From the NCBI RefSeq assembly GCF_905475395.1, contig NC_058342.1, positions 21,672,640-21,736,639 on the forward strand: a DNA stretch of 64,000 bases. The letters are read 5' to 3'. Position numbers and translations under genes: made by a program. This document shows, in pieces, positions 55,630 to 64,000 of the stretch. Source of the stretch: Chrysoperla carnea. Its lineage: Eukaryota > Arthropoda > Insecta > Neuroptera > Chrysopidae. The notes below the pieces were generated by a model, which saw nothing but the letters and a program-made list of their open reading frames with translations, was not told the DNA's origin and did not search any database. Positions within the stretch are counted from its first letter, which is position 1; every line of letters begins with the position of its first letter.

Positions 55630-56091
55630 ATACCATGTATAATTGAAATATACATAGTATATTAAGTTTAGTCCCAAGTTTGTAATGCTTAAAAATATTG
55701 ATGCTGCTAACAAAATTTTGGTATAGGTGTTCATAGAATCACCTAATTAGTCCATTTCCGGTTGTCTGTCTGTCTGTCTGTCCGTCTGTCATCACAATTA
55801 CTCAAAAACGAAAAGACATATCAAGCTGAAATTTTTATTGAACAAAAATTTAAACGCAAGAAATGTTTCTTATAAAAAAATAAACAACTTTTGTTTAAAA
55901 TATTTTTTCGTTAACATCACTGTTTATCCGTGAGAGCGCAAATTATGCCCAAATTGTATAGTATGTATTATATGGCAATATCAGTTATATATGTGTGACA
56001 TGTATTTATGTGTAATGTGTCAGAGTAATCAACACTATCTATACATGGTATTTCGACAGTTAACTCAGTCAATTGTTTGTTTTCACTTGTT
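55630..56091 (+). repeat. Repeat family 1, both ends present
   Basis: Starts TATACCATGTATAATTGAAA, carries a (GTCT)n simple repeat and ends TTGTTTTCACTTGTT. It lacks part of the central GTAAATGAGCAACATAGG region. Confidence 0.75.
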
Positions 56092-56583
56092 TTTATTATT
56101 TTTAATAATTTGTGTTCTTAGTTTTTGTGATTAACTTATTTCAATTTTTGATAAATTGTAAAAGAATCGCCAAACACTGTAATACCCGCCATGTTGGGTT
56201 TTTTTCTTTTTACCCGACTGAGCAACGCAAAGGAGTGATTTATCAGTCTATGTCTATTATTATGTGGCACACTAGAGTCTTAACCTTGCGAATGCTTCTG
56301 AAGATATGGCAGAATGAAAATTCAATATAGTGATCACAAGACGCCATATTGTAAAAATGTGTGTTCCTAACTCTTTTCTTAATATTCTCACACACTTTCA
56401 TTCAGTCTTCGCTAGTAACTGAATTAAATTTTTCTTGACATAGAACTTCCACGTCATCAAAATTGATGGTGGTACTAAACTACCGAATTTTTAACTAGAA
56501 CCCATATTATTTTGGTTCGATTGAACTCTGATGAAATGGCGGTAGTCTTAAAACAATTTACCCATAATTCTGATGTAATAATA

Positions 56584-57294
56584 CAGTGGAATCTGGTTAA
56601 GCGATACATCAAGGTACCTGCGAATTTGTTTCACTTATAGAGGTATTTCTCTTACCCAGTGTCTCAGATATCCAATTATAAATAAATATCTGTCTCATTT
56701 ATAGAGATCAGAATACAGGTTATTTCAGTTATAGAGGTGCGGTTATTGAATAAAATAACGTATTATCAATACCATTGCTGCTACAAAAATTATAAATACC
56801 GGGCCTTCGCTCGAAATCTTGTGCCTTTTATTTAATCATCGGTCCACTTACCAGAACGTTTTTGCTACGAAGTTGCTTGACCCATGTTTGCAAACACAGT
56901 TCAGGTTCAGAATATTCGTACACATATTAGTTTTCCTTGTCCTTCATAACATTGTGATTGAATTTTATCTTTATTCTGAATTATTCTACAAAGAGTAAAT
57001 TTTTGCACGTTAACCCATTTTTCCCATTTTCATAAACAGATATTAACTTCAGTTTTATACGTATCTACTGATAACATTCGTCCCATTCTCAGTTACATGC
57101 ATATAAAATTCACTCGCTGTCTCAGTTATAGATGTAACTATGACAATAAAATCGAAAGAATGAATCCCAGGTATAGAGGTTTGCTTCGTCCCACTAACGT
57201 GTGTAATTCACTGCCAAACTGTTCAGACCTCATCGTGACTTCCAATTATGGAGGTTTCTCTTTTATCCAGTTCCCAATTAACTAAGTTCCACTG
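56584..57294 (-). mobile_element. Tigger/pogo element, internally deleted (711 bp)
   Basis: Ends CAGTGGAATCTGGTTAAGC and CTAAGTTCCACTG sit at TA on both sides (56582-56583 and 57295-57296). The minus-strand interior keeps parts of the helix-turn-helix coding region (NKDKIQSQC) and the stretch before the DDE region, but the catalytic part is deleted. Long inverted ends are like those of 20923-22405. Confidence 0.8.
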
Positions 57295-57846
57295 TATATG
57301 ATAAAAAAGGAGTAAGAAAAGATATCTAGTTTAAAATAGATTTTATCAGAATTAAAGTTAACACATAAACTTTAAAAAATAAGTTAAATTTATTTATCAT
57401 TTGTCATACAAATTCATAACTAATATATAATTTTATTATAATTAAAAACAGTGCGAAAATAATAACAAATTTTGAAACAAAATAAAACACAACATCATAT
57501 TTTAAAAATTCAATTTTATCACGATCAAAATGAAGCGTTTACTATCCTACTCTAAAATTTAAACTTAACTGTAAGTGCAGTTAAAACTGTGTCCGAATAT
57601 TCGCTAGTATCCGCATGTAGAATGGATTCTAAAAGATTATTTCATGGCTGAGACATTTCTCATTTGCTTAACTTTCTACCGACTAGAATAGAATTATGGT
57701 GCGTCCATTCTTTATGTAGATATTGGATACAAATAATGGCTGGGTTAATTGGTAAGTTTAGATTTGTTTAAGATAAGTGCTTGGTCCGTTTTCACCAACT
57801 AAAATCAAAAAGTTTTAACTCACTACTCCATTATCGTATGCAGTTA

Positions 57847-58162
57847 GGGTGTTCACACAATAAAAAGCGCAAGGCGTTACGTTCCGGCATACGGTTTAAG
57901 TTTAACAATAACATCAGAGGTTAGGTGATGAATATTTCAGATAAATAAATATTTTTTAATATAATTACATTACCTGAGTAATAAAAGTGTTTGTGAAATC
58001 GTTTTTTATTATCAACAAACTTTCTTGAAACAAAATTTGAACCAATTATAAATAAAAATTACAACTTATTTCAGTTTTTATGCTTCGTAAATCTTGCGCA
58101 TGCGTATGTCTTATTTCTTACGTTTACGGCTTACGTTTTTTATTTTTATTGTGTGAACACCC
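57847..58162. mobile_element. 316-bp PIF/Harbinger-type MITE
   Basis: Perfect 20-bp inverted ends starting GGGTGTTCACACAATAAAAA, flanked on both sides by TTA (57844-57846 and 58163-58165). The 3-bp TTA duplication and GGG start are typical of PIF/Harbinger. Confidence 0.85.
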
Positions 58163-58479
58163 TTAATCGTTTGTAGTGAAAACTTAGAAAAACGAACTGT
58201 TATGACCCAAGCTGTATGAATAATTTCAACAAATTCAAATTGATAAAATATAGAAATACTGGTCGTAAAAATATGATGTCTATACTGGAGCTGTGTGTGT
58301 TTTCGACCCTAGTAGTAAAATTTAATTGATTCGAATTTATAATTTTGCTAAATATAAGTTATTTGAAATCAAAATTAAAAGATTTAAAGAACAACTCAAA
58401 TTAAACTGTGTGCCATTAAAAATGTACTTTGTTTTTTAAATGGTGGCCTCGATAGAACAACTCAAGTATAGATGAATGT

Positions 58480-58815
58480 TTAGAAAAATGTCCGATTGAA
58501 TTCTGATTCAAATTTTAATTCATTCCTCTTGAATTCCAATAGAACCCAATATGAAATTTCCAATTCGATCTCAATCATGAATTGCAATCAATTGGAAATT
58601 TCCGATTAGTTCATTGGGATTGAATCGGAATTCAATCGGAATAAACTGGAATTTTTTTCCCAATTAAAGCCGATTCATTTCAATTAAATTTCGAATCAAA
58701 ATTTTAATTGATTTCAATGGGAATGAATCGGAATGAATCGAAACTTTTTTTTACAATTGAATCCTATTCATTCCGATTGGTTGAATTGAAAATTTCTGAT
58801 TCATGAATCGGATTT
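58480..58815. repeat. Cryptic simple repeat built on GAATC/GATTC words
   Basis: The stretch is full of TGAATCGGAAT, AATTGAATCGGA, CATTCCGATT and related words in both orientations, without a fixed period. Confidence 0.6.
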
Positions 58816-58844
58816 TTTTATCAGGGTGTGCCCGAAGCGTTTTT

Positions 58845-59068
58845 TAGCACATAAAAAATTGAAAAAGTTATCAACAATTAAAGACGACAAAAAAGGTATT
58901 TCGTTTTTCGCCAATATTTCATAAAATAGATATTCATATTTAAGAAATAAAAAAAAAGAAGATTCTTAAGGAGGAAGAAATTTCCAATAAAAAACTCCTA
59001 CTCCCGGAAGTCTATCTCCATCATTTTTAGATTGTTTTAATATCGTCAAAAACGAGTATCTCACGCTA
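58845..59068 (-). repeat. Repeat shared in inverted orientation with 50025-50250
   Basis: Reverse complement gives ACTCGTTTTTGACG, ACAATCTAAAA, TTTTTATTGGAAATTTCTTC and AATTGTTGATAACTTTTTC, matching the HCF 3'UTR-intron repeat in the same order. Confidence 0.5.
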
Positions 59069-61379
59069 AATAAGTATTAAATATTAATTTAAAAATTTGA
59101 AAACATTATGGTGTAAACATTATTCAGCGAGGTGGCACCTATCAGCTAGTATCAATTGATTTAATTTTTATACCGAATTTGGTGAAATCGAGGTTTAATC
59201 TATAAATTATCTACATATTTATTTTATACATCATTTCTTATCATAATTATATATTAACGAATATTAAAGCCATATCGCAAAATTAATTATTTTTTCACTG
59301 ATTATGTTAAAATTTAAAAATCAAGGTTAGTTTTTTTAATATAAATTCTTTATCATATTATTTATTTTGGTAGGAATTCGAGATATTGTTTTAGCTTTTT
59401 TAAAAAAAAAAATCTAACTAATCTAACAGTCTAAAACTCTAAATAAATTTTAAAATAATAAAATCTAATTTAGTTTATTTATTAAATTTATTTTCGGAAA
59501 ATTCTTTTTGGTAAAGGGCTCTTTTTTTAAAATTAGTTAATGTAGTCCGGCTTTTTGAGCAAGTACGTTGAATGTTCACATTTATTTTTGCGGTAAATGA
59601 TAGTTCAAAATCCCTGGATCACAATAATCACAGTTTTGGGGCCTCTTGCGGGGCAAAATTGTGTATTATTTCATTTTAAAATTGTGATTTTTAACACTGT
59701 ACTTTTTGGAAGAACTCACAATAATGTTAATTGTACAAAAATTAATCGGTGATTGAGCTTCAAAAAAAGTTTTCATCATGACGAAATTTTATCACAGATT
59801 CTGTTTATGCAAAAAACAAAACATTTTCTTACGGCGCTTTCCAAAAAGGAAAAATAAAAATCTTTGGTTTTTGACCTTTTTACGATATTTTTAGAGTATT
59901 TTATTACATTTATGCCATACAAATTGCCTAGTTGACTAGTCACGTATCGGCCGGACTACTTTAAGAAGTTTTAGAAGAGAGGAGGAGCTTCAGCAAAAAG
60001 TTTAAAATTTGTTAAAAATAACAAAAAATGCTAGAAATTTTCGAAAACTTGTTTCAAAATTAAACATTTTACACGTATGAATAAGGTAAGATTTGACTAC
60101 CTAGTTGAAAAGGCCACTAAGAAGCAGACGACTACTATCAGAACACGAAATCATATCGGTATGAGCAAATTTTTACTTTTTTCGGAACTCCAGTGAAGTC
60201 TGGTAATTCGTTCAGTAGTCGTCAATAAATAAGATTGCTTCTGCATTTCCACCCCCTATCATCTACTATGACTTGGATACTGGCAATATCGTGCGACATA
60301 CTGTACAGTGACACATGCGTCTGGCGCCATGTTGCAACAACAGTTGATATTCGTTATTTTTACTTGCTACATATTGTTGCTTTGCTTGAAATAATCTTTG
60401 CCATACGCATAGGGTTGCCACCTGCTCGGGATTCGCCCTGCAGTGAGTTTTGTCGGGCAGCCGGATTTTTGAAAATTTTGCTGGGCCAGCGCGTGGTCAG
60501 GATCGAAAAAGAAAAAAATAGCATTATGACTGCTGAATCGCCACCACGATGGATTTTACCTCATGAGGTAAACTAGCTGCAGTAACTAGAGTAGTGAGAA
60601 TTGATTTTCTTCATGATTTTAGTGTCTATAGGGCTATTTAGCTTATTTTGTTGGTATCACAATAAGAAGTCAATTGTAAAACTTTTTTATTCGTTCTATT
60701 TGAGTCACGTTCGTGCATAATTTTCATGTTTGTTCGTTTTGTTCGAGTCATGCTTATGTAAAATTTTTATGTGTGTATCTTGTGATTCAGTGTTGATAGA
60801 TCTTAAGGATTAATGCCAAAACAAACAGATTGATAGTTTTCGTGCAAAATGATGGCCAAAATGCGCAAATTTCTAATATATTTATATGACGAAATTAGAC
60901 TTTTTTGAATTTACCTCTTCTCACTGCAATACCCCCTCCCACAACACCACCTTCATAATGTGCCGGGCGAGAGACCTGACCGTGATGGCAACCCTATACA
61001 CGCATCAGTGACGCATGCCACATGTTGCCCATAAGTTGCCTCAGCGGAAATGTATCTTTAGAAATCTGACAACAGGGTAAGGAGTATAACAATAAACCAG
61101 TCCTATCATGGAGTTCATGAGCCCATATCCTCCCCAAACTAACTACCGAAGTTTTTGTGATTCGGTTATAATCTCGTTTAGTGGAAAGAAACATTAATTA
61201 AACCTTTTGTTTATAGAAATTTTTACTCAGAAAGGTTAAATTAATATTCTTCCAAAGTTAAAAAAAAACTGTGTGGTCCTTTTGAGCCTTGTTGATGAAA
61301 ACGTATAAAAAGTTAAAAAGAAAACAATTTGATTTAGTTTTTTGTTTTACGTAAAATCGTATTGTATAAGTAAATAATA
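59069..61379. other. Intergenic, no gene recognised
   Basis: 59545-59675 is the inverted partner of 42605-42765. 60235-60576 is an open plus frame of 113 codons in locally GC-richer DNA with no recognisable domain; it is not called a gene. The rest is AT-rich spacer. Confidence 0.45.
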
Positions 61380-64000
61380 TTATTCTTTAACTAAAGTACT
61401 GGTTGCGTCGCTAAGAGGATGTTTAATGTCTTCCAGTTTCATACTTTTGACGTTCCTTCGATGAATCATGTACAATATTGCAATAAATCCAACTAAAAAT
61501 GATGAAATTCCAATAGCAATATACGTCCAAGTAACTTTCACTTGTTGCTCTTTTTCTCGTATTCGAATATTTTTCAAACAAGTATTGTGTAAATTCATGT
61601 TTGTGCTGTTTGAATATGGTGGGCAAACTGAGATATCTATAACAAAAAATTATAATTTATATTTAATAAGTATATGATATGTATTCAGGGAAGAGTGGAA
61701 GCGGAATTAATTAGCCCCAGTAGAATAATGGGGATTTTGAAAAAATATTTTGTTTCTTTTTTTTTTGACAAAAATGGAAAGATTATACAGAAGTTTTCAA
61801 AAGAGAAACGAAAACGCCCGACAAAAAAAAATGTTCGCAAAAGATCGTGTACTTGAACTTGTTGACTAGACTATTATTAAATACTTTTGTTGGGTGGCAG
61901 GCATGCTGAAGGCCTGGAACTGGCAGTATATCACGACTACTGCAGGAGCTGTCACAGTGGTGAGGAGGAGGAGGCAATGTCTCATCTTCTCTGTCACTGC
62001 CCAGTTCTTACCATGAGGAGATGGACTTACTTGAGCCAGCCTCTCTTTGACGACCTCTCCGACCTTAAGTCCGTCGACGTCAAAGCACTTTGATGTTCTT
62101 AAACAGCTCCAAATGGTTCATGGAGTAGTGGCCGGGGATGGGCCAACCCTTTTTTCGGTATCACAATGGACCTTAGGATCTATGTGTGTCCATCTCCAGG
62201 ACAGCCACTCTAACTTAACCTAACCTAACCATTATTAAATACAAAAGAATGTCATGTGTCAAAATTAACGAGGACGCTATCTAATCTGGTTACGTCACTG
62301 GGTCATCCTGGTTTTACTTTCTCCGAAACCCCCTCCTAGTATGGACTAAAAATTCATTAGTTTATTAATTAAAATTTTTTGACTAGTCAATATTTTGGTG
62401 CGGGCAATATTATTTTTAGAATTTATGATAAATTTTAATTTATTTTTACTTACCATATCGACTAATATTGCAGATACTTTTGATATCAGGTAAGACGTTT
62501 ACTTTCATATCCGCTAGATAATTTTGCAATTGAATACATTCACACGTAGATATTTGATTTGTACCAATATTTGTTACATCCAAAATCTTGAGTCGACAAA
62601 GCGGACTAATATCATCAATTGTTATTTTTTCAAAATTATTCCCCGATATATTTAAGTGATACAGATATGGCATAATACCAAATCTTGGCATTTGAGTCAT
62701 TTCAGAATAGGCTAAATCGATATACTCTAATGGTGCTTTTATCTCAAATTCATTGTTAAAAAATTCATGACTGGAAAAAACAAATAAAAGAATTAGTGTG
62801 TTTAGTATTACGCTAATGTAAGTATGCGTTACAAACTTTGTAAAAAATTAAAAAAATCTAGCTTAAAGCATCCTAAAGTTTATCAGACTCTGGTTGAAGT
62901 TAGGTTTAACCCGTCAGTACTCGCGTTATGAGCATTTTGCTTACGCTGGATTTAAACTTTTTCCGTTTTCATATAATTTAATCTATTTCCAAATTATGAA
63001 TATTTCAAATTTGAAATGTAAAAATATTCCTTATAAAAAAATACACAACTTTTGTTTGCAATATTTTTTTTGTAAACATCATTGAATACCCGCGAGGCCG
63101 CAAATTAGAACAAAACTTTGATGTCCATTTTATCCAAAATTATAAAAGATAGGAAGTTGAAAATTTGCAGGTAGTTTTCAACTAGTGGTCTTGTGAAAAA
63201 TTCTCGAAAAAGGAAAAAGAATTCTAAAAAAGTAGAAATTTTCATAATTTTCAAAAAATAAATAAATGGCGCCGCAAAAACCTCAAAAACTAAATGTGTT
63301 GGTTTTTTAAACTTTTCTAATTTATAATAAATAATGCAAGCACTGACATTCAACACTTTCTATTCACGGTATTTCAACAGTTAACTCAGTCAATTGTATG
63401 GTTTCACGTGTTGCTTTCTAAATTTAAATAATTTTTAAATAATCAACATCGGTTCAGTGGCTTAGCGAGTAAAGGCACAATTATCTTTAAACGTTTGGCT
63501 ACTGACTGGAAGGTTGCGGGTTCTTATCCAGGCAGCGGCAGTGCGAGCAATTATAATTAATGAAGCGGTTAATAGATCACACTGTCGTCGATTGGATAAG
63601 AATAACCACCAACATCATAAAATTTAATTTTATATTGGATTTAGTTTAAAATAAAATAAATAAGGATTAAAAATAATGATGTGTGGTCTCTGTTTTAGAT
63701 AGATGTCTGAAAAACGGAGATTTAACCCCATTATGTATGTTTCAATAGAATATTTCAACACTGAACTCAGTTGATTCTTTATTTTCACTTGTTAAAAAAA
63801 ATGTTGATTCTTACCGGAACGAACTATTTGATAAGTAGAGGCGGCGTAATGTTGACATTTCAAAAACAAATTTTGGAATCTCTTGTAATGAATTTACAGA
63901 TAAATCCAATACTTCCAAATTTTCCAATTTATCAATTGTACCTGGTCTTAAATTAACAATAAAATTTTCACCCAAATACAAGTATCTTATTTTCGGATAT
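61380..64000 (-). CDS. Leucine-rich-repeat single-pass membrane protein, last three exons (partial)
   Basis: Exons 63815 to beyond 64000, 62454-62770 and 61380-61636, with phases 2 and 1 and stop TAA at 61380; the 5' part lies outside the window. The first exon encodes LRRs (YLYLGENFIVNLRPGTIDKL, LENLEVLDLSVNSLQEIPKF, LRRLYLSNSS). The second has further LRRs (LYHLNISGNNFEKI, LCRLKILDVTNIG) and a C-terminal cysteine cap beginning CECIQLQNYL with a later Cys at KSIC. The last exon has CPPYSNST with a possible N-glycosylation site, then a membrane span WTYIAIGISSFLVGFIAILY, and a short cytosolic tail of about 30 residues starting MIHRRNVKSMK. Known: extracellular LRR proteins of this build act in adhesion or receptor complexes. 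The exact orthologue is not recognised; the tail has no TIR domain, so it is not a Toll receptor. Confidence 0.85.
61880..62232 (+). mobile_element. LINE 3' end with CCTAA-type tail
   Basis: The plus frame 61887-62093 ends with a Cys/His motif, CRSCHSGEEEEAMSHLLCHC followed by PVLTMRRW, typical of the C-terminus of Jockey/R1/I-like LINEs (C-x2-C...E-x2-H-L/F-x-C-x-C-P-x-L). A short 3'UTR follows and ends TTAACCTAACCTAACC. It is 5' truncated and antisense to the LRR gene, within its last intron. Confidence 0.75.
62990..63412 (+). repeat. Repeat family 1, long-subfamily copy
   Basis: TATTCCTTATAAAAAAATAC, then ATACCCGCGAGGCCGCAAAT, TTGATGTCCATTTTATCC and the end CAATTGTATGGTTTCACGTG. Its left half is missing. 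LRR-gene intron. Confidence 0.65.
63450..63736 (+). repeat. tRNA-derived SINE
   Basis: Box-A-like AGTGGCTTAGCGAGTAAAGG, box-B-like GCGGGTTCTTATCC, then GGCAGCGGCAGTGCGAGC, a body, and an end AAACGGAGATTTAACCCCAT. Same plan as 43233-43530. LRR-gene intron. Confidence 0.7.
63748..63793 (+). repeat. Repeat family 1, terminal fragment
   Basis: ATATTTCAACACTGAACTCA then TTATTTTCACTTGTT, the family-1 right end only. It stops about 20 bp from the donor of LRR exon 63815. Confidence 0.6.

Noticed and set aside
60235-60576. 113-codon open plus frame in GC-richer DNA
   Set aside because: No recognisable domain, no clear exon partner, odd composition; likely chance or a decayed repeat.

Overview
The window is AT-rich, intron-containing animal DNA, almost certainly from an insect or another arthropod. 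The five genes are animal housekeeping or membrane genes with GT-AG introns. The rest is crowded with short non-autonomous DNA transposons, tRNA-derived SINEs and LINE tails, including one tail ending in CCTAA units like the arthropod telomere repeat. I cannot name the order or species. No bacterial operon, CRISPR array, rRNA, intact tRNA, retrovirus, LTR element or Polinton was recognised.

Layout: (1) 1-905, Tigger/pogo DNA-transposon remnant cut by the window edge. (2) 3779-11550, minus strand, a complete 10-exon SLC12A8-type cation-chloride-cotransporter-family gene whose introns hold a MITE, a large foldback and two interspersed-repeat copies. (3) 11999-13219, a TIR element with a SWIM zinc-finger coding remnant, then a PIF/Harbinger transposase remnant. 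(4) 13900-16196, minus strand, two-exon taxilin. (5) 20733-25546, minus strand, four-exon UNC-50, one intron of which is almost entirely a Tigger copy. (6) 27498-49832, plus strand, 15-exon Host Cell Factor (HCF) gene, divergent from UNC-50, with a probable 3'UTR intron and many intronic transposons. (7) about 50.6-61.3 kb, a gene desert with several MITEs that have recognisable target-site duplications. (8) 61380-64000, minus strand, the last three exons of a leucine-rich-repeat single-pass membrane protein that continues past the window.

All exon coordinates were built by hand from reading frame, splice sites and remembered family sequences. Splice phases close exactly for all four complete genes (predicted 666, 448, 266 and 1627 residues). 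The genes do not form a pathway: the transporter and LRR protein act in membranes, UNC-50 and taxilin in Golgi or vesicle traffic, and HCF in chromatin-linked transcription. I found no clearly new biological system. The most interesting points are the SWIM-bearing TIR element, the UNC-50 intron rebuilt by a Tigger, a two-headed repeat family, a tRNA-like foldback, the start-stop upstream codons of HCF, and a repeat whose end abuts a splice donor exactly.
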